Shown here one piece after another: positions 25,075 through 34,922 of a stretch of DNA of 64,000 bases. A program made the translations under genes and the position numbers. This DNA is from Vitellaria paradoxa (taxonomy: Eukaryota > Streptophyta > Magnoliopsida > Ericales > Sapotaceae), in contig CM034234.1 of NCBI GenBank assembly GCA_019916065.1, forward strand, positions 4,748,342 to 4,812,341. The letters run 5' to 3'. Every line of letters starts with the position of its first letter. The stretch's first letter is position 1. The notes beneath the pieces were generated by a model. It made no database searches, was not told the origin of the DNA, and worked only from the letters and a program-made list of their open reading frames with translations.

Positions 25075-25205
25075 GCACAGCTGATGGAGCAATATTTGGT
25101 CCACGTAAAAGCTAATTGAAAGTTACATTTTGTACTAATCTTGGAAAGAGAAGCTGTTCTTTCCAACAAAGAAATTATCCAAACGGCATCATCTGATAAA
25201 AAAAA
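25075..25205. repeat. Diverged DUF247-flank block
   Basis: Contains GATGGAGCAATATTTGGTCC, GAAAGTTACATTTTGTACTA and GGAAAGAGAAG in the order seen near 5036 and 6380. No gene is attached. The segment ends in a poly-A run. Confidence 0.4.
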
Positions 25206-25607
25206 AAAAAAAAAAATTATAAACTATGCAGGAAAATAAATGAGTCAAGTTTAAGTAGAGCCAGCATTGTTTAAATTAATGTTGAAGCGATCTAGAAATT
25301 GTCCTTTATTTAGCTCTAGTTTCAAAAAGCTGTTTTATTATATACTAATTATCAAAAATTATTGATAGAAACTCAAATTGCATCAAACACGTGGATTTTT
25401 TTTTTATTATAATGTTGGACACCCATAGAATCATTCCCAAATGGACAAAAAGAAAAGTTGTAAGACCAGTGAAGATATGGACACAGATTTTTTTACTACT
25501 TTGGGCTTTTAGCCCGCAAGTTTTCGCCTACTAAAAGCCCTTTTCATCCAAAACAAATTAGTCTTTGGCTTCTAAATTTTTATGCTACAAAGTTTACAAT
25601 GGGCGTG

Positions 25608-25752
25608 TTTGATTTATTAAAAATCAGTAAAAATTTTAAAAAATTTCTGAAAATCTTTAAAAGTTATTAACTTTTTATTTCACTACACAAATTATAAACC
25701 AACAAATTATCGTATTTTATCTTTTTTTTTGTCACTCTAAACGCACTCAATG
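25608..25752. repeat. MITE-like repeat, copy 1
   Basis: A segment starting GGGCGTGTTTGATT and ending CACTCTAAACGCACTC has roughly complementary ends (GTGTTT/AAACGCAC). It is related to 26085-26215. Internal sequence shared: AAAAGTTATT, ACTTTTTATTT, ACAA...TTATC. Typical of short non-autonomous DNA elements; the superfamily is not determined. Confidence 0.4.
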
Positions 25753-25911
25753 TGTTTTATAGTTATACATATGCCAATTTTTTTTTTTTTGACTATGTAC
25801 GTAATTAAGCATAGTTTTCCCTCCTTACACCCAAATCCAAAATCCCTCGATTTTTTTCCCTTCAACAGGAAATAGTTTTTCATTGCAATCATATTTGCCT
25901 TTTTTTTTGAA

Positions 25912-26008
25912 TAAATATTTGGGAGTACTTAGTACCATTGTGTTCCGGTGTGACATTTCAGTAAAATATTTGGGAGTATTTAGTATCATTGTGTTCCGGT
26001 GTGACAAT
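25912..26008. repeat. Short direct repeat pair
   Basis: Two copies of ATATTTGGGAGTA, TTAGTA(C/T)CATTGTG and TTCCGGTGTGACA lie about 57 bp apart. They fall inside an 87-codon minus-strand frame (25825-26088) that I do not recognise. Confidence 0.6.
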
Positions 26009-26084
26009 AAGAAGAAATGATTAAGGGTAGACTCGTCTTCTACAGATAGAGGTTTAGACGAGTTTGAGTTAGCATATAAAGCAT

Positions 26085-26215
26085 CCATTTGATTTACTAT
26101 AAAGTTTAAAAAAATTTTAAAAGTTATTCACTTTTTATTTTATTACAGTATTACGAACTAACAACTTATCTCACTTTATCTCATTTTCTATCACTCTGAA
26201 TACACTTAAAATTGA
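26085..26215. repeat. MITE-like repeat, copy 2
   Basis: Diverged relative of 25608-25752, in the same orientation about 480 bp away. Confidence 0.35.
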
Positions 26216-27190
26216 AAAAAACGAATTTAAGAATAAAAGTTGGTCTAATTTGAGTTTTAAGTTGGGCCTGAAATGTGGATATATAGCAAGTTTGGTCTTG
26301 GCTCCATCTAATGGGTTCAATTCCTTTCTTTTTTTTTTTTAAATAAAAATAAGTATGTGTTTTATGATTAGTCGAATATAGGCAAAATTCAGTAATAGAG
26401 TCGGACCAAATTTAAATCCAACTAAAATATGTTACATTTGATTAAAAGAAATTAAAAAAATAATATTGTATTATTTTATAACTTTTAGTGAGCTGAACGG
26501 CCCTAATTATTTTTTAATATTAAATTTACAGAGAAAAAAGAAAGGATTGTATTAAAGTGAAGTTGTTTTAACTTATCTGATTGTATCAGGACAAGAACAA
26601 TTTTAGTGAGAGCAAAGCATATTGAAAAAGAGTTGCTTGTGCTGAATAAGTAGTAAACAATTGCTACTGTGACGAATTGAATTAGCTGGTGCAGGCTAGA
26701 GTAGCAGTTTAATGGGAGGCAATGCTGCAGGTGGTGTACAGCCTTCTTTCGGCTGATAGTCTTTGTACCGCTAGAGTAAAGGCTACTAAAGCGTGTGCTT
26801 TTGTTATGTTACAGTGGTTAACAACGTTGCTGTACGTGCAGATTCAGATAATCAAATCTGTCTGATTTTGATCCAGATCTAAAAGTAACAGGATTCGATT
26901 TGTAAGATTCTATATTCGAACGATCCAATTAATTTTTTAAAATAATTTTTTTATATTATTATTTTATAAAAATAAAAAATATATTTTATTCAAAATATAT
27001 TTTATATATATGTATATATATACAATGATCAAACCAAGGTGAGTGGGTCTGGCGGATCATTTCATTTTTCAAATATTTTTGAAGACGTCCAATACTCAAA
27101 CCATTTGCATTCAATATGAAACATCAGTTCGGCACAGCAATTGCACTTTTACAATTCGCGATCTGTAGAATCACCAAACAATTATCTCCA
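26216..27190. other. Spacer, no gene seen
   Basis: AT-rich except for about 26640-26850, which is of average composition and looks like a fragment of something once functional, but it has no usable frame. The sequence near 26855-26930 (GATTCGATTTG) weakly resembles the reverse complement of 27660-27720; I could not establish terminal inverted repeats. Confidence 0.4.
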
Positions 27191-27208
27191 GAGCTGTCTG
27201 TGTGTGTT

Positions 27209-27248
27209 TGTTTTTTTTTTTTTTTTTTTTTTTTTTTTGGGGGGGGGG
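27209..27248. repeat. Poly-T then poly-G tract
   Basis: About 30 T followed by about 10 G, inside what would be the intron of the AGT2-like fragment. Exact lengths should not be trusted. Confidence 0.8.
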
Positions 27249-27269
27249 TGTGTACGCGTGCAAGCTTAC

Positions 27270-27484
27270 AGGTTTCTGGTAGTAATAGAAGAGATACGGG
27301 CCGAGAAACTTCTTGCGCTTTGCAAGCACTTCATCGGTCCCTTGTATGGCTTTGGTACGAAATCGAACGGTGGAAGCTCTGGCTTCGCCGCCGCTGAAGA
27401 GAAGCTCCGTACAGCAAGACAATGCAAATTCGTTCCCTTCGTGGTTTCAAGGCTTCGACTCAACCGATTCCTCCCCCACGCCAT
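27270..27484 (-). pseudogene. AGT2-like aminotransferase exon 1 fragment
   Basis: Starting at ATG 27484 the minus strand reads a basic, Ser-rich presequence of mitochondrial type (RSFSSAAAK). LPPFDFVPKPYKGP and, after a frameshift near 27335, DEVLAKRKKFLGPYLFYYYQKP follow. This matches from memory the N-terminal region of plant alanine-glyoxylate aminotransferase 2 homologues, where the two parts are joined by a few residues. Directly after KP comes GTAAGC (27269-27264), a good splice donor. What follows is a poly-C/poly-A tract and AT-rich sequence, with no exon 2 found to the left. It is therefore a broken genomic fragment, not a processed copy. The enzyme family is PLP-dependent, but no catalytic part is present. 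Confidence 0.7.
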
Positions 27485-28261
27485 GACCGATCACACTTCG
27501 AAGCTCTCTGCCAATACAAACATACACACAATTGCATCTTTTAAATATTTTTAAAAATTTCATTTTTTATTTTTAAAAATAATAAATTTAGCAGATCATT
27601 CAAATTCAGATACATCAATTCTAGAATTCAATTAATTAAAAATTATTAGGTCACGAATTTAATTGGACGGATCTAATCTACCATTATTAAATCTAATTCA
27701 AATCGAATCTGGACCAAATTCGCGTTATTAATAGGCTTATCTGTTACCTTTGACCGATTGTAATCTCTTTGGTATTATTGTGTATACATTTTTGTGTGTC
27801 ATTTTATCTCCTTTGTTCCATTCTGAACCTGAGAGATAAGATTCATGTTCGCGTTATGCATGAGATATGCTCCAAGATAAATAAGATTCATGTCCCCTGA
27901 AAAAAGAAATTAACAATTCATTTTCCTTTCATCATTTTCTTTATACTTGAAAATTCAAAGTCAAAATATAGTACTTTTTTGAGTGAATACACCCCTAAAC
28001 TAGTTTTGAAAAAGAAAATATACAAAATTTCCTTAAATTTCTATCTTAAACATCATTGTGGAAATTAGTCTTATATCAAAATAAAACAGAATTGTAGTGG
28101 ACGCATTTGCATAGTTATATAAGTAACATAACTCTCAAACTTTATTTTATTTTATTTTTTGTTTTTTTAATGATAATTAATGAAATAAAAATAAATAAAT
28201 CATGTAGGGTGAGATTTGAAAGCATTTAAAAGAGTAAAAGCCAACATAGAAAATCGTAATA
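27485..28261. other. Spacer, no gene seen
   Basis: AT-rich sequence between the aminotransferase fragment and the 3' flank of the third DUF247 gene. A MITE-like or LTR-like end could not be defined. Confidence 0.45.
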
Positions 28262-28385
28262 TGTGAAAATAATTGAACCTAAAACAAAAGGCATGCATTT
28301 GTTCTAACTTGGAAGGAAAACTTGTCCTTTGTTAGTTTTAATAGTCCAAAAACGTATAGCAATCCAAAAATGGAACTTACTCTGA
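28262..28385. repeat. DUF247 3'-flank conserved block, copy 3
   Basis: GAAAATAATTGAACC, TAACTTGGAAGGAAAACTTG, CTTTGTTAG and AGTCCAAAAACGTA are arranged as in 6335-6470, about 340-460 bp past the stop of the third DUF247 gene. Confidence 0.6.
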
Positions 28386-28509
28386 GAGAATGATCCAAAA
28401 ACGTCGGTGACTGAATTTATGGAGTGTAATTTAGAAACCATGAATATTGATGAAATCAAGACTTATTATATACAATGTACACAGAGGTTACAATGAAACA
28501 TAGCCACAC

Positions 28510-28541
<32 letters not shown>

Positions 28542-28726
28542 TTACACTGAAACAACATATTGGGAGTTCTTATGGGACAGGGAAAGGGAAATAGGCCACC
28601 TTGTAATAGCTAAATACATTAAACAGGGCATACACTTCTACATTTTATTCTTGAACAATTAATACAGCCAATATTTAGTTGATCCAGACCATAGGCAGTA
28701 GCAGCATCATGACAATAGGAATTAAT

Positions 28727-29379
28727 TCATCCAGTGAAACTGCGGACAAAACTTGTGATTTGAATGCCAAATGCAAGGAAGGCAAGACAGAAGGCCACGA
28801 ATGTCCGTGGAGTAGAGAAATAGTTACGCATCAGCTGTGCCCTGAAGTTTGGCCACCCTTTCTTTCTGTACTTATCAACGTCATCACAAGCTTTTTGAAG
28901 ATAGAAGTTCCGCAGAATGACCTCGGTGCACAGTTTGTTCACGAGATTGGAGGCCTCTTTGTTGCTGCCTAAATAGTTACGAATAATTCCAGCCTTCTGA
29001 AGCACTTGCACATCTTTCTCAGTGTTGATGAGTTTATCCAGGAGGAAAGCATAGGACATGAAGTGTTAGGGGACATCAGGGGTGCACTGCTCAAAAGCAT
29101 TGAGGTTTCTGAACAATATCTCAGTGGAATCGTAAATCCACAGAGTTGGGATTCTAAAAGTAGCTCTACGAAACCACCATTTAATATACCCTTCAGGTTC
29201 ATGGAATAGGTCTTCTTTCCAGGGAAAGACATTGGTCTTGTCCACTACAAACTTGACTCCAGCATCGTCGAGGTCCAATGCAGAGTATGCGAATTCCGTA
29301 TGTTCTTTCTTTCTAGAATCTCTCTCTTTTTTGTTGGGTTCACCAAGAGGCTGATATTGATCATATGATTTATCTATAG
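28727..29379 (-). pseudogene. DUF247 copy 3, 3' half (split by element A)
   Basis: The coding strand resumes with DKSYDQY and runs through YIKWWFRRATF and LFRNLNAFEQ to a C-terminal hydrophobic segment (VAFCLAFLAFGIQI) like copy 1. The 5' part lies at 63404-64000, 34 kb away, beyond element A. An in-frame TAA (29066-29068) replaces the codon equivalent to Cys371 of copy 1; the rest to 28727 is open. The poly(A) signal is at 28644-28649. The break lies just after the HRYYYP motif (codon 282 of copy 1). The frame is continuous across the restored target site, so the gene was open there when the element inserted. Expression would need the whole stack to be spliced out. Confidence 0.9.
29375..29379. 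repeat. Target-site duplication of element A, left
   Basis: TATAG directly before the left LTR. The identical TATAG follows the right LTR at 63404-63408. Confidence 0.9.
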
Positions 29380-30287
29380 TGTCCGATAGCAAAAAATACC
29401 GCCGGAACTGCTGACCACGCCAACCAGAAATACAATCGTCGACCTGCCGAACAAAGACAGAAAGAAAGGTTACGGCCGGAGTGGAGGTCTCTGGCCGGAA
29501 AAACCCTCCGATGCTTAAGTCAGCAAGTCGCTCAAAAGAAGGAAACTTTCAAAGAAGAAGTGAGTAAAACCTTAAGTTGGCAATAGTCAGCTTACCTCTG
29601 TTGTTCAGTGGAATGTTCTATTTATAGTAACTTGAATAATAATTAAAGCATACCTACAATTTAACATTACGCACACTTCCGTGTTCCTTTTTTCCCTCCT
29701 TGCTTTAAATGCCCTTCCCGTTCATTTAATGCCTCAAACCTCTCATTTAATACACCATGCCTTTCATTTAATGCTTCTGGTGGCTTAACACGGCATTACA
29801 ACCAGAATTTCAGGGTCAGACTGTCCTCCTGTCACATCCGCCAACTACTCGTGACGAGATGAACTGACTCAGTTACTTTCTTAGAGATAAATACCCAGTT
29901 CAGTCTTAACTACGGTGCATTTATGGTCATGAGCCCTCTTTAAAGGCTGTGGGTCCCAGGTTCAACATTTACTAGCTGCCAATGGATAGGCCGAACAAAC
30001 AATCTATTGAGGCCCTCGGCTATAACCACGTAGCAACATACTATTCGTTGGTGCTGAGGTTCAGGGTATCTTTTGGAATATTAACCCTAAGACATGCGTT
30101 CGTGTGTAACACTCACGTGGAACTCTCGTGCCATTAATCATCTGTTCGGCAGGACGCCACGTGTCACGATGCAACGTGCTTGGTGAATGACTACGTGGCT
30201 CACACAAATATGCTCGGCACTGGGCCACGTGACACCCGGACTACACTTGTTCGGCATACGTACATCTAAGTATTATTTTGCCCAACA
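29380..30287 (-). repeat. Element A 3' LTR (left)
   Basis: Starts TGTCCGATAG and ends TTTTGCCCAACA; 908 bp, the same length as the right LTR. Several ACGT cores cluster near its right end, which is the U3 start in element orientation. Confidence 0.93.
30111..30265. promoter_or_regulatory. ACGT-core cluster in the LTR of A
   Basis: Within about 155 bp there are ACTCACGTGGAA, GCCACGTGTCA, CAACGTGCT, CTACGTGGC, GCCACGTGACA and CATACGTACA. CACGTG G-boxes and ACGTGGC/ACGTGTC are binding sites of plant bZIP and bHLH factors and of ABA-response type. The equivalent stretch in the right LTR (about 63228-63380) retains most of them. Confidence 0.5.
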
Positions 30288-30794
30288 TTTTGCCCCCACT
30301 CTGGTTGGAAAAAGATGTTTTCCGAGCAGAGTAGCAGAGCAGAAAAGTCTTACCTTACCAATCCGTTCCATCTTCCTCATGCGATTTGTCGTTTAGTGCC
30401 CTCCTGACGCGCCTCTAATCTGATTGGACCCTTCTCTCTCTTGGTAATGACACGCATAGTGCCCTTTCAGCTTTTCATCTGCCGCGCCGCTTACGCGCAT
30501 CCCCAGATCCGGGGTGTCAAAACGTGAGTGGTCAAAAATTTGAAAACTGGGGCGGTAATAAATGCCATTTTTACCACTCGTTACCTTTTTATTGGTAACG
30601 CTTCTGTTACCCCCACAAATACACACACATATACATATATACTGGGTTCATCTTCTTTTACTCCCTTTCCTCGACTCGAGCCATCAGATTTCCTTTGCTT
30701 CTTTCCCTCTGAGTTTTCATCTTCTCGAGCTTTCATCTTTCCCGTCGTTCTCTGTTCCTGGTGAGTTAATCATTTTTATTTCAAATCTTCCATT
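30288..30794 (+). promoter_or_regulatory. Purine tract of A and promoter region of its antisense gene
   Basis: The first bases (TTTTGCCCCCACT) read on the minus strand as the purine-rich AGTGGGGGCAAAA, the polypurine tract next to the 3' LTR. The rest leads on the plus strand into the antisense gene. A TATATAC element lies near 30636-30642, followed by pyrimidine-rich TCTTC/CTTTC leader-like sequence and the ATG at 30795. Confidence 0.5.
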
Positions 30795-32168
30795 ATGGGT
30801 AGACTCGCAAACAAGCTAAACTCTGAGGAAAAAATTAGGGTTTTCAAGGAGAAATACCAAATTCCTCATAACGTAAACATTAGGCTCGCCGAACAAAGCG
30901 AACGTGAAACAGGGGAGTTCCCCATAGTGGCTATCACTGAAGGTGGCCTTAGATTCCCCCTGCACCCTTTTCTTCGCTCTATGATGAGCATTCTAGACCT
31001 TGGCCCTAGGAACCTCACCCACAACTTCTACAGAATTGTTAATGGGGTAATAGAAATAAATAGGCGATACGGATTCCACATATCCGAGTGGGATCTTCTT
31101 TACTGTTACTCTATCTAGAAGGTGAGGAAGGATGAGAACCGGTGGTACCTGAAATCCCGACAAAAAAAGGCCTTGGTCCACATGCTGCCTGATACGATTA
31201 AGTCAGAAAGTGACCTGTGCGTCGTCACAGGTCACTGGACACACGATCCAGACGAAGATCGTTATCCAATCGTCCCTCGGGTTTCTTTGGGCCCAGGTTA
31301 GTTGATTTCGAATGCTACCAGTTCTTATTCTTCTTCGGCATTTTATCTTCCTTTTTAAGCATTCTAACTGTTTGATTCAATATCTGTGCAGCCGTCCAAT
31401 CAAAGAAGATTTGGGCTACTGGTCTTCGTGCTGACAAGGATCATCTCAAGGAGGTGTTCAAATTCCTTGGAGGTCCGGATCTTTACCTGTTTGCCAGGGC
31501 AGTTCCAATCCTGTTTGACTTCATCCCTTCTCACTAGACGTTCATCGCCCCCCTCAAGGTTTCGCGACCTCAGAGGCTATTAAGCGTCTTCAGTGGTGGT
31601 TCCGGGCTTCCGCTAAAGAAAAAGAAGATTACTACGCCTTGAGGCATCCAGGGTGGACCCGTCCACCTCCGTTTGCTATCCCGTTGGTTGCCGAGCAAGT
31701 TCGTGCCCCACAAGTAGCGATTCCTGAGCCTGCCGAGCAACCAAGGAAGCGGAGACTCGTTCTTTTGGACGAGGAGAAGGAAGAAGAAGTTGAAGTACCC
31801 CCCGCTTTCAAGTACTTTTCAGATCCAGAAGGGGAAGAGGGAGAAGATATGGCCCCGAAGATTGATTACAAGAAGCTCGCTATGGCCAAGACCAAAGAGC
31901 AAAGGGCCGAAGAGGCCCAAAAGAGAAAGGCCGACGAGCAAAAAGCCGCTGGCAAAAGAAAGCTCGATGAGGGGAAGGCCCCTGCTCCTGCAACTGCCGA
32001 TCAGATTCTGAAAGTAAAAATAGAGAAGGGGAAGGAGCAGGAGGTAGCTCAAAAAAACCTTCTGGTCTTCCTAAGCAGAAAAAGGCCAAGACGCAATCTA
32101 CGGAAGCAGCTCAAGCGGCCGAGCAGTCAAAACTGCCAAAAGAGGATGCTGCAAGGGGGGCAGCACCT
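30795..32168 (+). pseudogene. Antisense gene of element A, 5' part (transposon protein PF04195-like)
   Basis: From ATG 30795 (MGRLANKLNSEEKI) it contains GLRFPLHPFLRSM and LGPRNLTHNFYRIV, the pattern of the 'putative gypsy-type transposon' domain (PF04195). A TAG at 31116-31118 interrupts the frame, which continues KVRKDENRWYL. An intron is likely: donor AG/GTTAGT near 31299 and acceptor GTGCAG near 31391, after which AVQSKKIWATGLRADKDHL continues in phase. A frameshift near 31540 leads to WWFRASAKEKEDYYALRHPG and a charged Glu/Lys-rich part. A run of seven A (32051-32057) shifts the frame again; eight would keep it. The gene is cut at 32168 by element B and resumes at 53955. No function can be assigned beyond the family name. 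Confidence 0.75.
32164..32168. repeat. Target-site duplication of element B, left
   Basis: CACCT before the LTR, matched by CACCT at 53950-53954 after the right LTR. Confidence 0.9.
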
Positions 32169-33140
32169 TGCTTGCTCGATTCCAATGTATCAATATTGGC
32201 TCGACCCCAAGTGCAGGGTGTCTATTGAAGCACAATTACCGGTGAGAACCGGATCGTGTCCACAGAGAGCCTTTGTAAAAATTAGTGAACAAATGATTCT
32301 TGGAAAAGGTTTTAGACAAATTTTCAACCCCACAATGATTGATAGAGATTCAATTTGGTTTTAGAAATGGTTGTTTGGATAAAATGTTTTTAGAAACAAA
32401 TTTAAGAAAACCTTGGATCCAAAACAAGCTCGTAGTGATTGACAATAAATTTCAAGGATTCTACACCTAAAAATGATAGATCAAAAGATAATCTAGATAT
32501 AAAACCACTTAGAACAATCCAAATCTGATTTGAGTAAGAAATTAAGGACAAAAATCTGCTGAGAATTCAAATCAAACACCTAATATGCATAGCTCATAGA
32601 TCTTACATACAAATCCTAGGAATAGCAATTACCATACAAATCTAAAAGAAAGGCATGATAATTCTATGTAGAAATCCGTAAGTAAAGGCCATAAACCATA
32701 CAAAATTGAAGTTCAATTGAAATCTCCACTCAAAAATCAATAATCAATTCAAATCAAACATAGATTCTTCCTTTAACACATAAGATTTCAACATTGAGCC
32801 CATTACCTTGAAATTCTTGCAAATCAACTACGAGACTTGCCTTGAATCCAAGAGAAAAGTCTACTCAAACATCATAAAAGAAGAAAAACAATAAAACTTG
32901 AAGTAAATCCATTCATAAAACTGAAATTCTGATACAAGAATTCAAAGAAATGAAGATGGATACACTTTCTCTCTCTACAATTCTCTCTCTCTAAAAGGAA
33001 AGCTTAACTGAAAGAAATGAATCTGTCTATCTCTGTAAACGACCTCCTTCGTACATATATATATGAAATATAACATGTAAAAGTACATAATTGCCCATTT
33101 CTCAAAAGCTGAATTTCAGAATCCTCGAGTTGCAGGTTGG
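32169..33140 (-). repeat. Element B 3' LTR, left piece
   Basis: 972 bp starting TGCTTGCTCG. Continues at 41012 after element C; the two pieces total 1815 bp, equal to the right LTR. The start carries the motif CCCCAAGTGCAGGGTGT, also present in the LTR of C. Confidence 0.92.
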
Positions 33141-34887
33141 TGACCGCTCGTAAATAGTGCAGTGCTAATTAACCCCCAAGTGCAAGGGTGTGCGGTGTAG
33201 TTTTAATCTCGGTGAGTCCGAGGTCGAATCCACAGGGAGCCTATATGTTTCAGTTTCTAAGTTCAAATATGAATTTTAGGTTTAAATGTGAATTGAGATA
33301 TCAATTTAATTAAATTGGATTTAAGAGAATTGCAAATTGAAGGATTAAACAAGAAACAAACTAATTAAAGGGATATTTAAACTAGAATGCAAACTACTTT
33401 GAAATAACTTAGCAATTTAAAGTTACTGAACTTAAATGTAAAGAGAATTGAATATTTTCAAATTAAAAGCTATTCTAATTTAGAACTTGCAATGCAATCA
33501 ATTCAAACAAAAGTGATTTAACTTAAGACAATAATATTTAAAAGAGTTCTTGATTCAACTTTCACAATTCCAGGTAATTCGTTATTTTGCCAAGGGATGA
33601 TTTAAAATACAATCTATAGTTCACGTCAAAGGATCTATAGATTGGGAAATATTTTCAATACATTCCAAAATTTCTCGATACACAGTTTTAAACTCACGTT
33701 TCATTATGGAAAATAAAACTGGAAATATTTTATGATAAAAACATTCGAGTTCAAATCTGATTTAGGAGTGAATAGATTCCAAAATTTCTCGATACACAGT
33801 TTTAAACTCACGTTTCATTATGGAAAATAAAACTGGAAATATTTTATGATAAAAACATTCGAGTTAAAAAGTTTTCTAAACAAACAAATCAGATTTGAAA
33901 ATTGTAGATCACTTCACATAGGTTTTCAAAACCCATGCGAAGGATCTACGTTCATCCCTCAACTTATAACGAATCACCCTTCATTGATTCAGTGAATCAA
34001 GAACTAGGGTTTCTACTCTAGCATGATTTTAAACGAAACGAAAGCAATAAACGAAAGCATAAACATTAGATCTACCACTAGAAAATAATAAATCATATAT
34101 TGAATTAACGAAACGAAAGTCAACTTACACGGCAAGCAACTCTGAAACTACGTAATGAAAGAGCAGTGCAGCGAAGAATAACCAAACATCGAACAACTCC
34201 ATAAACAAGACAAGTAATTGAAAACTCTCTAAAAAACTATTCTAAAACTCTCAAAGTATCTGAAAATATGAAAAAAAGGTTCCTAAAGTATGTAGAACTA
34301 ACAACTAGGGCTCCCTTGGGTCGGCCATGTAGCAGATGTTATAAAGAAGTTGTAAAGAAAACCCTAAAAGATGGAGTGAAGCTGCGCGCGCATAACACAC
34401 TGTGGTCCGGACCGTTTGGCAGGTGGTCCGGACCACAGAAACTTTGTTCTTCAAGTTCTGCTTCTCGTTTGCTGCTTCTGACAGCTTTCTGTCCTCAACT
34501 TCCACTGCGATTTTGACCTCGCAAACGATCGATTCAGGCTTCGGCTAAAGCACAAAAGTTGTAGCCCTTTGAGTCTTCTTTCCAACCCAAAAAGAATCAG
34601 GTCAATCCGAGTTGTGAGTGAAAAGTGATGGTCTAAATACTGACAAGGTGTCGAGCTAGAACTTCAGCTGCACACCACTTCAACTATCTTGAACTTTGGA
34701 CCATTTTTTCCTCCTCGGAAGCCACTTTCAACACTGCTAATCTCACGTATTTTCCCCTTTTACCTGCAATTAAGAGAATAAACACTATAAATAATAAAAT
34801 AACGATAAAACTTTGAAATTAACTACTTAAATGCATCAATGAGTATCAAAATGTGGAGTTTGTAATTACACTTTTCAAGTGTAATCA
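33141..34887 (-). repeat. Element C 3' LTR (left)
   Basis: Begins TGACCGCTCG, ends GTGTAATCA. It contains a 114-bp tandem duplication (about 33662-33880) around CTCGATACACAG and ACATTCGAGTT, present in both LTRs. It also contains a perfect 14-bp inverted repeat with core GGTCCGGACC (34400-34438) and a terminal hairpin at 34865-34885. Confidence 0.93.
34400..34438. repeat. Inverted repeat in the LTR of C
   Basis: CTGTGGTCCGGACC, an 11-base spacer and GGTCCGGACCACAG form a perfect 14-bp stem; each arm itself contains the palindrome GGTCCGGACC. The same structure is at 40519-40557 in the other LTR. Confidence 0.85.
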
Positions 34888-34922
34888 CACCCCCCAACTT
34901 GAACGTTGCTAGTCTCTAGCAA
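34865..34922 (-). other. Twin hairpins around the purine tract of C
   Basis: The last bases of the LTR fold as ATTACACTT/AAGTGTAAT with a 3-base loop (34865-34885). After the C-rich purine-tract complement CACCCCCCAACTT comes TTGCTAG/CTAGCAA with a 3-base loop (34906-34922). Element B has the same arrangement with different stem bases (41830-41853 and 41872-41890). Confidence 0.7.

Noticed and set aside
25825..26088. 87-codon minus-strand frame as a small gene
   Set aside because: It contains a short internal direct repeat and MITE-flanked sequence, no recognisable domain and no supporting promoter; not enough evidence.
26855..27720. Terminal inverted repeats of a transposon carrying the aminotransferase exon
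   Set aside because: Only short, scattered similarity (GATTCGATTT) between the flanks; no clear ends or target duplication.
31639..32364. 241-codon plus-strand frame as a complete host gene
   Set aside because: Its start is internal to the antisense gene of element A and its last about 65 codons lie in a shifted frame and in the LTR of element B.
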